From Aliiroseovarius sediminis (GTDB lineage Bacteria > Pseudomonadota > Alphaproteobacteria > Rhodobacterales > Rhodobacteraceae): a stretch of 64,000 nucleotides of DNA. The stretch is from the NCBI RefSeq assembly GCF_022678485.1, contig NZ_JALBYP010000032.1:244295-308294 (forward strand), read 5' to 3'. Positions 16,652 to 24,944 of this stretch are shown here, piece after piece (position 1 is the stretch's first letter; every line of letters begins with the position of its first letter). Under the pieces are notes generated by a model. The model saw only the letters and a program-made list of their open reading frames with translations, was not told the DNA's origin and searched no databases. A program made the position numbers and the translations under genes.

Positions 16652-18134
16652 TCAAGCCACGCCCAAACCCGAAAAAATCCGCTGCGATGCCTGCCCTGTC
16701 TTGTGTTACATCGCTGATGGGAAATCCGGCGCCTGTGACAGATACGCTAACCATGGCGGAGAGCTTGTTCGGCTTGATCCACTGACGATCATCGAGAATT
16801 CCATTGAAAGCGGGGTCAAGGCCGTGCCGTTCATGAAGGACAACGACGGCAATGACTGGGATGGCGATCTGGTTCAAAGCAACCGGCCATTCATCACCGC
16901 AGTCGGTGCCGGTACGACATATCCGGATTACAAGCCTGCGCCCTTTATCGTCAGCCAGACCGTTGATGATGCCGAAATGGTCACGATCGTGACCGAGGGC
17001 ATCTTCAGCTACTGCGGCGTCAAAGTGAAGATCGACACCGACCGGCATATCGGCCACGAGCGCGACATCGTGCGCTGTCAGGGCGAGCCTGTCGGCCATG
17101 TCATGACCAGCGAATACGGATCAAAGATGTTGTCGCTGGGTGGGGTTGAACACTTGACCGGCGGCACCAAGAAAGAAGGCCGCGTGACCTGCGATACACT
17201 GCTCAAGCTGTGCAACGGCGAAGCTGTGGAGTTGACCGTGGATGACGGCGCGACCGTCGTGGTTCAGGCGGGCAAGGCGCCGATTGTGAACGGCAACCCC
17301 GAAAAGCTGATGCGCGTTGGCTGCGGGTCGGCGACCATCGGGATGTTTGCATCGCAATGGGCGCAGCATGTGGACGAAGTGATCGTGGTTGATGACCACA
17401 TCACCGGTGTTCTGTCCGAGCACCAGGCCGGCAAGATGCTGAACGTGCCTCCCACAGGGATCAAGATCAACGGTCGCCGTTCGACCCCTGGACGTTACTT
17501 TCAGGTTGCGGAACCCGGCACAGGCTGGGGCGGCACGGATGTGGACGATCCACTGACGATCCTGAAACCGGCGGATGATAAGGTCGCCTGGCAGGGTCTG
17601 CGGTTGTTGATGGTGTCGACCACCGGCGAGCAATACGCCTATTTCGAGCTGGACGAGAACCTTGAACCCAAGCCCGAGCCACTGCCCGAAGCCTTGCAGC
17701 AGTCGGTTGAGCGGATCGCTGAGAACTGCGAGCCTTCGGTCTGCTCGGTCCTGTTCATGGGTGGTGCTGGCGGGTCATTGCGCGCCGGGGTGACGGAAAA
17801 CCCCGTCAAGCTGACCAATTCGGTCAAGGATTCGCTGACCCATGTCTCGTGTGGCGGTGCCAACGCTTATGTCTGGCCCGGTGGCGGGATTACGGTCATG
17901 GCCGATGTGCTGGATATGCCGACGAACTCTTTTGGCTATGTGCCGACGCCTGCGCTGGTGGCACCAATCGAATTCACCATGCGTCTGTCCGATTATGTGG
18001 CTTTGGGCGGTCATGCCGACCATGTGAAACCGATCGAGGATGTGATTTCGCCCGATGTGCGCCGCGTGGGGCAGATCGACCCCGAGGCGGACCCGACAGC
18101 CAAGCACAACTATCGCTGGAAGAAGGGCAGCTGA
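16644..18134 (+). CDS. hnr: 6-hydroxynicotinate-reductase-like flavo-iron-sulfur protein
   Basis: A 496-residue protein resembling 6-hydroxynicotinate reductase, which reduces 6-hydroxynicotinate to 1,4,5,6-tetrahydro-6-oxonicotinate. The N-terminus has a Cys set (C14, C17, C21, C31) suited to an Fe-S cluster, and further cysteines lie in YCGVKVKI, MRVGCGSATIG and VSCGGANAY. The E. barkeri enzyme is known to hold covalently bound flavin, one [2Fe-2S] and two [4Fe-4S] clusters. The start at 16644 overlaps the Mo subunit gene end; the next gene encodes an ApbE-like protein. Low-potential electrons would come from the ferredoxin and FNR encoded at 22445-23625. Such dearomatisation in an organism with a respiratory gene set is notable. 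Confidence 0.75.
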   Translation: MSDQATPKPEKIRCDACPVLCYIADGKSGACDRYANHGGELVRLDPLTIIENSIESGVKAVPFMKDNDGNDWDGDLVQSNRPFITAVGAGTTYPDYKPAPFIVSQTVDDAEMVTIVTEGIFSYCGVKVKIDTDRHIGHERDIVRCQGEPVGHVMTSEYGSKMLSLGGVEHLTGGTKKEGRVTCDTLLKLCNGEAVELTVDDGATVVVQAGKAPIVNGNPEKLMRVGCGSATIGMFASQWAQHVDEVIVVDDHITGVLSEHQAGKMLNVPPTGIKINGRRSTPGRYFQVAEPGTGWGGTDVDDPLTILKPADDKVAWQGLRLLMVSTTGEQYAYFELDENLEPKPEPLPEALQQSVERIAENCEPSVCSVLFMGGAGGSLRAGVTENPVKLTNSVKDSLTHVSCGGANAYVWPGGGITVMADVLDMPTNSFGYVPTPALVAPIEFTMRLSDYVALGGHADHVKPIEDVISPDVRRVGQIDPEADPTAKHNYRWKKGS

Positions 18135-18140
18135 CCCCAA

Positions 18141-19019
18141 ATGCAAGGGGCACAAGCAGCCATATTGGGGTCGGGTGATCGCCTGCACCTACATCACGGG
18201 CCGATTGATCTGATCATCGGCGCGGAAGGTGACGAGCCCGACGCACGTAAGCGCGCGTTTCGCGCGGCGTTCGCGCGGTTCGGGTCTGTTCTGGACGGGC
18301 TGGTTGAAGATCTGGCGCAGCATCGCAGCCAACTGACCCCGCAGACAAAGCTGCCTGCCGATCCGGTCGCGCAGAGGATGTACCGCGCCGCCGGTTTGCA
18401 TTGCGCGCAGACCTTCGTGACCCCGATGATCGCGGTGGCGGGGTCTGTCGCGGATGAGGTGCTGGCCGCGATGCTGGCCGAGGTGCAGCTTGGCCGGGCT
18501 TATGTTAACAACGGCGGTGACATTGCTGTTCATCTTGAATGCGGCGCAGAATACAAGGTTGCTATGGCGCAGCCGGATGGCACCGATCTGGGCCGCATCC
18601 GGTTTGGCAGCGCCGATGGCGTGCGCGGAATTGCGACCAGCGGGGCGCAAGGGCGCAGTCACTCCTTGGGGATCGCCGACAGCGTGACCGTGTTGGCGGC
18701 AAATGCAGCCGAAGCCGATGTGGCCGCGACGCTTATCGCAAACGCTGTCGATCTGCCGGACCGGCTGGACATCGTGCGGCAGCCGGCAAGCGACTTGCAG
18801 CCAGATAGTGATCTGGGCGACAGGCCCGTTGTCACAGGCGTTCCCGTTCTTGGAACAGCCGACTGCGTTATTGCACTTGGCGCCGGGCGGCAGATTGCAG
18901 AAGGTATGCTGGACAGAGGGCTGATCAAGGGTGCTGCCCTGTTCTTGCAAAATCGACACATCACGCTTGGTCAGGGTTTTGACCGGCGACAACAACTAAC
19001 GGAGTTCGAAAATGTCTAA
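18141..19019 (+). CDS. UPF0280 protein, ApbE-like; candidate flavin transferase
   Basis: A 292-residue member of UPF0280, a family related to the FMN transferase / thiamine-linked ApbE fold. Visible family-like segments are PMIAVAGSVADEVLAAM, YVNNGGDIAVHL, RGIATSGAQGRSHSLGIADSVTV and the conserved Asp in this last motif that ApbE proteins use for metal-pyrophosphate binding. It is 6 bases after the reductase gene and overlaps the next gene by 8 bases. Because 6-hydroxynicotinate reductases carry covalent flavin, the neat inference is that this protein attaches the flavin or helps mature the reductase. Family members have no settled function. Confidence 0.7.
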   Translation: MQGAQAAILGSGDRLHLHHGPIDLIIGAEGDEPDARKRAFRAAFARFGSVLDGLVEDLAQHRSQLTPQTKLPADPVAQRMYRAAGLHCAQTFVTPMIAVAGSVADEVLAAMLAEVQLGRAYVNNGGDIAVHLECGAEYKVAMAQPDGTDLGRIRFGSADGVRGIATSGAQGRSHSLGIADSVTVLAANAAEADVAATLIANAVDLPDRLDIVRQPASDLQPDSDLGDRPVVTGVPVLGTADCVIALGAGRQIAEGMLDRGLIKGAALFLQNRHITLGQGFDRRQQLTEFENV

Positions 19020-19593
19020 ATTGGAAGTCAGAAAAACTGTCCTGACCGTCGAAGAGATATATCACGAAGGCGGGCCCGTCGCGGACGAACCCTTGCTTCG
19101 CGGTGCCTGCTTCGCGGTGATCACCAACCCCTTCGCGGGGCGTTTTGAGCCCGAAATTCAGAGCTTCATGGACGATCTGAGGCCAATGGGTCTGCAACTG
19201 GCCGAGCGACTGGCGAAGGCCCTTGGCGGTGCGGACAAGGTCGAAGGCTACGGCAAGGGGTCGCTGGTCGGTGCGGCAGGCGAGTTGGAGCACGGTGCAC
19301 TTTGGCACGCGCCCGGTGGCTATGCGATGCGCGAAGTTATCGGCGGCACCAAGGCAATTGTCCCTTCTGCCAAGAAGGTCGGCGGGATGGGCAGCCGTCT
19401 GGATGTTCCGATCACTCATATCAATGCGTCCTACGTGCGCAGTCACTTCGATAGCATGGAAGTCGGGCTGAACGATGCACCGCGGGCCAACGAGCTGCTG
19501 TTCGCGCTTGTGATGACAACGGGGCCGCGTGTTCATTCCCGCTCTGGCGGGTTGGAGGCCAAGGACATCAAAGGGGAGGATGGACTGAAATGA
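19012..19593 (+). CDS. DUF1185 ('amino acid synthesis') family protein, copy 1
   Basis: A 193-residue protein of Pfam PF06684 (DUF1185). Shared marks are NPFAGRFEPE, GYGKGSLVGAAGELEHGALWH, IVPSAKKVGGMGSRLDVPITH, YVRSHFD and LNDAPRANELL. Structures of this family show a variant of the Bacillus chorismate mutase fold; the reaction is unknown. It overlaps the gene before it by 8 bases and the gene after it by 4 bases (ATGA), so it is tightly coupled. The position between the reductase/UPF0280 genes and the electron-transfer genes suggests a step after ring reduction or ring opening, such as isomerisation or decarboxylation of 2-formylglutarate; that is inference only. Confidence 0.8.
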   Translation: MSKLEVRKTVLTVEEIYHEGGPVADEPLLRGACFAVITNPFAGRFEPEIQSFMDDLRPMGLQLAERLAKALGGADKVEGYGKGSLVGAAGELEHGALWHAPGGYAMREVIGGTKAIVPSAKKVGGMGSRLDVPITHINASYVRSHFDSMEVGLNDAPRANELLFALVMTTGPRVHSRSGGLEAKDIKGEDGLK

Positions 19594-20174
19594 AGGCGAA
19601 GATCAGAAAAATCGGGGTCTGGGTGGAAGAAACCCATATCGAAGTCGGCAAAGCCATCAATCCGCCGACGCGCAAGGCTGTTGCGTCGGCAGTGATCGAA
19701 AACCCCTTTGCCGGACAATATGTCGAGGATCTGGACGATCTGATGGAGATCGGCGCAGAGCTTGGCGGCCTGCTTGGCGACAAGGCTGTGGCGGCGCTTG
19801 GTATCAAGCCGTCTGACGCCGAAAGCTATGGCAAGGCGGCAATGGTTGGCGAAAACGGCGAACTGGAGCACGCCGCCGCGATCTTGCACCCCAAGATGGG
19901 CGCGCCGCTGCGCGTGGCCGTCGAAAAGGGGGCAGCACTGGTGCCGTCGTCAAAAAAACGCGGTGGTCTGGGACAGGATTTGGATATCCCGCTTGGCCAT
20001 AAGGACGCCGCATATGTCAGGTCGCATTTCGATGGTGTCGAAATCCGCTTCAATGACGCACCGCGTCCGAACGAGATACTTGTGGCGATCGCAGTGACCG
20101 ACAGCGGCAGGCCGCTGCCCCGCGTGGGCGGACTGAAACACGAAGACGCCAAGGGCGAAGACGGGCTGCGCTGA
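19590..20174 (+). CDS. DUF1185 ('amino acid synthesis') family protein, copy 2
   Basis: A 194-residue paralogue of the preceding protein, with NPFAGQYVED, SYGKAAMVGENGELEHAAAILHP, LVPSSKKRGGLGQDLDIPLGH, YVRSHFDGVEIRFNDAPRPNE. Identity between the two is roughly half by eye, and all the motif blocks are kept, so they probably form a heteromeric enzyme or act on two related intermediates. The ATG overlaps the upstream stop (ATGA). The ends of both proteins carry the same KHEDAKGEDGL-type tail. Confidence 0.8.
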   Translation: MKAKIRKIGVWVEETHIEVGKAINPPTRKAVASAVIENPFAGQYVEDLDDLMEIGAELGGLLGDKAVAALGIKPSDAESYGKAAMVGENGELEHAAAILHPKMGAPLRVAVEKGAALVPSSKKRGGLGQDLDIPLGHKDAAYVRSHFDGVEIRFNDAPRPNEILVAIAVTDSGRPLPRVGGLKHEDAKGEDGLR

Positions 20175-20200
20175 AGCCTGCCATGAAGGGAGCGCCGGAT

Positions 20201-21844
20201 ATGGCCGACATCGAACGCGAAGCGATGGAATACGACGTTGTGATCGTCGGCGCGGGGCCTGCGGGCCTTTCGGCGGCGATCCGGCTGAAGCAGCTGGATC
20301 CTGACTGTCAGGTCGTGGTGCTTGAAAAAGGCTCGGAAGTCGGTGCGCATATCCTGTCGGGCGCGGTGCTTGACCCCGTCGGTTTAGACAAGCTTATCCC
20401 CGATTGGAAAGACAAGGGTGCGCCGCTGGATGTGCCGGTGAAGGAAGATCACTTCTACATGCTGGGCCAGGCGGGCAAGATCCGTATTCCCAACTTCCCC
20501 ATGCCGCCCTTGATGAACAACCACGGCAATTACATCGTGAGCATGGGCAATGTCTGCCGATGGATGGCCGAACAGGCCGAGGCGTTGGGCGTCGAGATCT
20601 TCCCCGGCATGGCCTGTTCGGAACTTGTCTATGACGGCGAGCGGGTAAAGGGCGTCGTGGCGGGCGTTTTCGGGTTGGAGGAAGATGGCTCGATCGGAGA
20701 GAACACCGAGCCGGGTATGGAGTTGCACGGCAAATATGTCTTCCTGAGCGAAGGCGTCCGCGGAAGCCTGTCGAAAGAGCTGATCGAGAAATACAACCTG
20801 TCGGACGGGCATGAGCCCCAGAAGTTTGGCATCGGCATGAAAGAGATCTGGGAGATCGACCCCGACAAGCACCGCGAAGGCAGCGTCACGCATACGATGG
20901 GCTGGCCTTTGGGTGGTAATGCAGGGGGTGGCTCGTTTATCTATCACCTTGATAATAATCAGGTTTATGTCGGGTTTGTTGTGCATCTGAACTACCGCAA
21001 CCCGCATCTTTTCCCCTATATGGAGTTCCAGCGATTCAAGCATCATCCGATGGTGGCGGACCTTCTTGAAGGCGGCAAACGCGTGGCTTACGGCGCGCGG
21101 GCGATCACCGAAGGCGGCTATCAGTCGATGCCCAAGATGGTCGTGCCGGGGGCTGCGATGCTGGGCTGCGCGGTCGGGATGGTCAACGTGCCGCGTATCA
21201 AGGGCAACCACAATGCGATGCTTTCGGGCATGGCTGCCGCAGAGGCAGCGCATGAGGCGATCAAGGCGGGCCGTGAGGGCGACGCTTTGACTGCCTATGA
21301 GGACGAAGTCCGCACGGGTGCGATCAGCAAAGACCTCAAGAAAGTGCGCAACGTCAAGCCGATGTGGTCAAAATGGGGGCTTTGGCCAAGCCTTGTGTTG
21401 GGCGGCCTTGATATGTGGACGAACACGTTTGGCTTTTCACTGTTCGGCACGCAAAAGCATGGCAAGACCGATGCTGAGGCGACGGAAGAGGCCAGCAAGC
21501 ACAAAAAGATCGACTACCCCAAGCCGGACGGCAAGTTGAGTTTTGATCGGCTCACGAATGTAGCCTTCTCTTTCACCAACCACGAAGAGAGCCAGCCTGC
21601 GCACTTGAAGCTGAAAGACCCAAGCTTGCCTGTTTCGGTGAACCTGCCGAAATACGCAGGGCCATCGGTGCGCTACTGCCCCGCCGGGGTTTATGAGTTT
21701 GTCGAGAAGGACGGCAACGAGCAGTTCGTCATCAACTTCCAGAACTGCGTGCATTGCAAGACGTGTGACATCAAGGACCCCTCCCAGAACATCAACTGGA
21801 CAACCCCTCAGGGCGGCGACGGGCCTAACTATCCAAACATGTGA
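20201..21844 (+). CDS. Electron transfer flavoprotein-ubiquinone oxidoreductase (ETF-QO)
   Basis: A 547-residue membrane-associated flavo-Fe-S protein: FAD-binding VVIVGAGPAGLSAAIRLKQL near the N-terminus, and the [4Fe-4S] ligands in RYCPAGVYEF and NCVHCKTCDIKDP at the C-terminus. It oxidises reduced ETF and reduces ubiquinone. The ATG at 20201 has AAGGGA 8 bases upstream; an upstream ATG at 20183 would add six residues and overlap that ribosome site. In this cluster it would accept electrons from glutaryl-CoA dehydrogenase through EtfAB (28525-30209). ETF-QO is normally a stand-alone housekeeping gene, so its place within the cluster suggests a dedicated copy. Confidence 0.9.
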   Translation: MADIEREAMEYDVVIVGAGPAGLSAAIRLKQLDPDCQVVVLEKGSEVGAHILSGAVLDPVGLDKLIPDWKDKGAPLDVPVKEDHFYMLGQAGKIRIPNFPMPPLMNNHGNYIVSMGNVCRWMAEQAEALGVEIFPGMACSELVYDGERVKGVVAGVFGLEEDGSIGENTEPGMELHGKYVFLSEGVRGSLSKELIEKYNLSDGHEPQKFGIGMKEIWEIDPDKHREGSVTHTMGWPLGGNAGGGSFIYHLDNNQVYVGFVVHLNYRNPHLFPYMEFQRFKHHPMVADLLEGGKRVAYGARAITEGGYQSMPKMVVPGAAMLGCAVGMVNVPRIKGNHNAMLSGMAAAEAAHEAIKAGREGDALTAYEDEVRTGAISKDLKKVRNVKPMWSKWGLWPSLVLGGLDMWTNTFGFSLFGTQKHGKTDAEATEEASKHKKIDYPKPDGKLSFDRLTNVAFSFTNHEESQPAHLKLKDPSLPVSVNLPKYAGPSVRYCPAGVYEFVEKDGNEQFVINFQNCVHCKTCDIKDPSQNINWTTPQGGDGPNYPNM

Positions 21845-21881
21845 ACACGGCACCTGAACGTAAAAAACAGTGGAGAGAAAG

Positions 21882-22205
21882 ATGGTCAAGATAACCGAAA
21901 ACCAGACCTGCCAGACAGTCATGTTGACATATGAGGTGCCCCTTGGCGCATATGATGAACTGCACGGAATCTTGACCGCTGCCTACGAAGATTTCTTGTC
22001 AAAACAAAAGGGCTTCATCGGCGCGGCGATCCATTCAAACGAAGCGCAAACCCGCGTGGCCAGCTATTCGCAGTGGGCATCGCGGGATGATTTCCTGGCG
22101 GTTCTAAGGTCTGAACACATGCAGAAAGTAAACCGTCAACTCGGGGATATCAGCAAGGCTTTCGAACCGGTCCTCTATGATGTTCAGACGGTCTTTGGCG
22201 ACTGA
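21882..22205 (+). CDS. Antibiotic-biosynthesis-monooxygenase (ABM) domain protein
   Basis: A 107-residue protein with the dimeric alpha-beta barrel ABM pattern: YDELHGILTAAYEDFLSKQKGFIGAAIHSNEAQTRVASYSQWASRDDFLAVL in order (blocks KGFIGAAIH and YSQWASRDDF are most typical). Such proteins are cofactor-poor oxygenases, heme-degrading enzymes or stress proteins. The start at 21882 follows GGAGAG closely. It is 38 bases after ETF-QO and is the last gene of the first cluster operon, before a 240-base promoter region. No catalytic role can be given. Confidence 0.65.
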   Translation: MVKITENQTCQTVMLTYEVPLGAYDELHGILTAAYEDFLSKQKGFIGAAIHSNEAQTRVASYSQWASRDDFLAVLRSEHMQKVNRQLGDISKAFEPVLYDVQTVFGD

Positions 22206-22413
22206 TTTTCAAACGCAGGTCGTGGGGCGCACACGCACATGTTCGGGCAATCGACAATCGCGACGTGGCTGTCCGGCTCTGGGGCGCTTCGTGAAAGGTT
22301 TGATTCGAAGATCATCGGATTTGCGACAGAGTCACATCAGATAGTGCAGGCCATATCAATGATTTAGGCTGACGCGCAGATCAAGGTTGACAGAAGCATC
22401 GTTGCGATTATTG

Positions 22414-22425
22414 TTTGTATACAAA
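22414..22425. promoter_or_regulatory. GTATAC operator with promoter before the ferredoxin operon
   Basis: TTTGTATACAAA is a perfect 12-bp palindrome. A TTGACA box at 22387-22392 and TATTGT at 22409-22414 (16-base spacing) make a good sigma-70-type promoter, with the palindrome at the -10/+1 region. The ferredoxin ribosome site GGGAGGAGG starts about 7 bases after it. Confidence 0.7.
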
Positions 22426-22444
22426 TGATATGGGAGGAGGATCA

Positions 22445-22774
22445 GTGACCTACGTCGTTACAGACAGCTGCATCAACTGCAAATTCACAGACTGCGTCGA
22501 GGTTTGCCCAGTGGATTGTTTCTACGAAGGCGAAAACTTTCTGGTCATCCACCCGGATGAATGTATCGACTGCGGGGTTTGCGAACCGGAATGCCCGGTC
22601 GACGCGATCAGGGCCGACACGGAACCGAACACGGCTGACTGGGTCACCTTGAACGGGAAATACGCAGAGCTCTGGCCCAACATTACCGAGAGGAAAGACC
22701 CTCTGCCCGACAACGAGGAGTGGGCCGAAAAGACCGGCAAGCTGGAATTTTTGTCCGCAGAACCCGGTGCATAG
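22445..22774 (+). CDS. fdxA: FdxA-type 7Fe ferredoxin ([3Fe-4S][4Fe-4S])
   Basis: A 109-residue ferredoxin with cluster ligands at C9, C12, C17 and C21 ([15 protein letters not shown]) and C40, C43, C46 and C50 ([13 protein letters not shown]), followed by the usual acidic C-terminal extension that ends in EFLSAEPGA. The GTG at 22445 is chosen because the strong GGGAGGAGG lies just upstream; the ATG at 22415 lies inside the operator. Genes for ferredoxin-NADP reductase and glutaryl-CoA dehydrogenase follow. Its control by the same palindrome as the hydroxylase suggests that it feeds electrons to the ring reductase. Confidence 0.9.
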   Translation: MTYVVTDSCINCKFTDCVEVCPVDCFYEGENFLVIHPDECIDCGVCEPECPVDAIRADTEPNTADWVTLNGKYAELWPNITERKDPLPDNEEWAEKTGKLEFLSAEPGA

Positions 22775-22803
22775 CCGCCCTTTGAAAACAGGAACATAAA
22801 TCT

Positions 22804-23625
22804 ATGTCTGATGCCGCCGCCATCGTCCAAGGAAAAGAGAGCGAATTCGCCGTACCCACGGGCGTTTTTGCCGAAACCGTCACCTCGGTCGAACACTATA
22901 CTGATCGCCTTTTCAAATTCCGGATCACCCGTCCGGCCAGCTTCCGGTTTCGGTCTGGCGAATTTGTGATGATCGGTCTGCCGAATGCGGAAAAGCCGGT
23001 TTATCGTGCCTATTCCATCGCCAGCCCGTCTTGGGACGAAGAGATCGAGTTTTTCTCGATCAAGGTTCAGGATGGTCCGCTGACTGAACATCTGCAGAAA
23101 ATTCAGGTCGGAGATACGATCCTGATGCGTAAAAAGCCGACAGGCACCTTGGTCAATGATGCCTTGTTGCCGGGCAAGCGGGTATACATGTTTTCGACCG
23201 GCACGGGCATTGCGCCGTTTGCATCCCTTATTCGTGATCCCGAAACATATGAAAAATTCGACGAGGTGATCCTGACCCATACCTGCCGCGAAGTGTGCGA
23301 ACTGAAGTATGGCCAGGAACTTGTGGCGGAAATCCTGAATGATCCACTGGTGGGCGAGATGGCCAATGGGCGGCTGCGCCACTACTGCTCGGTGACGCGA
23401 GAAGATTATGAATTCAAGGGTCGTATCACTGACCTGATGGAGTCCGGAAAGCTCTTTTCCGATCTGGGTGTTCCGCCAATCAACCCTGAAGAAGATCGCG
23501 GGATGATCTGTGGGTCGATGGCGATGTTGAATGACACCAAAGAAACACTCGAAGGGTTTGGCCTGGTCGAAGGTGCCAATAACAAGCCCGCCACATTCGT
23601 CGTCGAACGTGCATTTGTCGATTGA
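22804..23625 (+). CDS. fpr: Ferredoxin--NADP+ reductase
   Basis: A 273-residue FNR of the bacterial Fpr type: FAD-binding [21 protein letters not shown] (RxYS motif), nucleotide-binding [28 protein letters not shown], and the C-terminal end VERAFVD typical of subclass I enzymes. It transfers electrons between NADPH and ferredoxin. It is 29 bases after the ferredoxin gene and 17 bases before the glutaryl-CoA dehydrogenase start. In this setting the direction NADPH to ferredoxin to ring reductase is the logical one. Confidence 0.9.
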   Translation: MSDAAAIVQGKESEFAVPTGVFAETVTSVEHYTDRLFKFRITRPASFRFRSGEFVMIGLPNAEKPVYRAYSIASPSWDEEIEFFSIKVQDGPLTEHLQKIQVGDTILMRKKPTGTLVNDALLPGKRVYMFSTGTGIAPFASLIRDPETYEKFDEVILTHTCREVCELKYGQELVAEILNDPLVGEMANGRLRHYCSVTREDYEFKGRITDLMESGKLFSDLGVPPINPEEDRGMICGSMAMLNDTKETLEGFGLVEGANNKPATFVVERAFVD

Positions 23626-23642
23626 ACTCGAAAGGTCAAGAA

Positions 23643-24854
23643 ATGTCTGAACTCCCCCCTGCTTCGCGCCCTGAACTGGGCCGTTTTGAATGGTCCGATC
23701 CGCTGCGCGTGTCGGATCAACTGACCGAAGACGAGCGCATGATCCAGGACAGCGCGCGCGCCTATGCACAGGAAAAACTGCAGCCTCGCGTGATTGAGGC
23801 GTTCGAGAACGAGCATACGGATGCAGCCATTTTCCGCGAAATGGGTGACATGGGCCTGTTGGGCGTCACGATCCCCGAACAATACGGCGGCTTGGGGGGC
23901 AACTATGTGTCCTACGGGCTTGTCGCGCGCGAAGTCGAGCGGGTGGACAGTGGATATCGGTCGATGATGTCGGTTCAGGCGTCGCTGGTGATGTATCCCA
24001 TCTACGCCTATGGCTCGGAAGCGCAGCGTGAAAAGTACCTGCCCAAGCTGGCCAGCGGCGAATGGATCGGCTGCTTCGGTCTTACCGAGCCAGATGCCGG
24101 ATCTGACCCCGGTGGGATGAAGACCAAAGCGGTCAAGACGGCCAATGGCTACAAGATCACTGGCTCGAAGATGTGGATCTCGAACGCGCCGATCGCGGAT
24201 GTTTTCATCGTTTGGGCCAAGTCCGACGCGCATGGCGGCAAGATCCGCGGCTTCGTTCTGGAAAAGGGCATGAAAGGGCTGAGCGCGCCGAAAATCGGGC
24301 AAAAGATCAGCCTGCGCGCGTCAATCACGGGCGAAATCGTGATGGACGGTGTCGAAGTCGGTGACGATGCCCTTCTGCCTAATGTCGAAGGTCTGAAAGG
24401 GCCGTTCGGCTGTTTGAACCGTGCGCGCTATGGTATTTCTTGGGGTGTGTTGGGTGCAGCTGAATTCTGCTGGCACGCATCACGGCAATATGGGCTTGAT
24501 CGCAAGCAGTTCGGCAAGCCTTTGGCGCAGACGCAGCTGTTCCAGAAAAAGCTGGCGGACATGATGACAGAAATCACACTCGGTCTTCAGGCGTCGTTGC
24601 AGGTGGGCCGCCTTATGGATGCGGCCAGCGCAGCACCCGAGATGATCAGCATGGTCAAACGCAACAACTGCGGCAAGGCGCTGGATGTTGCGCGAATGGC
24701 ACGCGACATGCACGGCGGTAACGGGATTTCGGGCGAGTTTCAGGTGATCCGCCACATGGTGAACCTGGAAACGGTGAACACTTACGAGGGAACGCATGAC
24801 ATCCATGCCCTGATCCTTGGCCGCGCGCAGACCGGTCTACAGGCGTTTTTCTAG
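23643..24854 (+). CDS. gcdH: Glutaryl-CoA dehydrogenase
   Basis: A 403-residue acyl-CoA dehydrogenase with the glutaryl-CoA subtype marks: R106 in GYRSMMSVQ (binds the substrate's free carboxylate), [23 protein letters not shown] and the catalytic base E382 in [15 protein letters not shown]. It oxidises and decarboxylates glutaryl-CoA to crotonyl-CoA + CO2 and passes electrons to ETF. The ATG at 23643 is taken; the frame extends seven codons upstream, overlapping the FNR stop. This is the key clue that the pathway runs through a C5 dicarboxylic acid. EtfAB and ETF-QO for electron removal are in the same cluster. Confidence 0.9.
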   Translation: MSELPPASRPELGRFEWSDPLRVSDQLTEDERMIQDSARAYAQEKLQPRVIEAFENEHTDAAIFREMGDMGLLGVTIPEQYGGLGGNYVSYGLVAREVERVDSGYRSMMSVQASLVMYPIYAYGSEAQREKYLPKLASGEWIGCFGLTEPDAGSDPGGMKTKAVKTANGYKITGSKMWISNAPIADVFIVWAKSDAHGGKIRGFVLEKGMKGLSAPKIGQKISLRASITGEIVMDGVEVGDDALLPNVEGLKGPFGCLNRARYGISWGVLGAAEFCWHASRQYGLDRKQFGKPLAQTQLFQKKLADMMTEITLGLQASLQVGRLMDAASAAPEMISMVKRNNCGKALDVARMARDMHGGNGISGEFQVIRHMVNLETVNTYEGTHDIHALILGRAQTGLQAFF

Positions 24855-24944
24855 AACGTCTGTCCAAGACCGAACAATTAAAGTCACCAAGGTGCCGGCG
24901 GACGCTGCAATCCGGTGGACAAGAGAAATTTGGACGAGGGGCCG

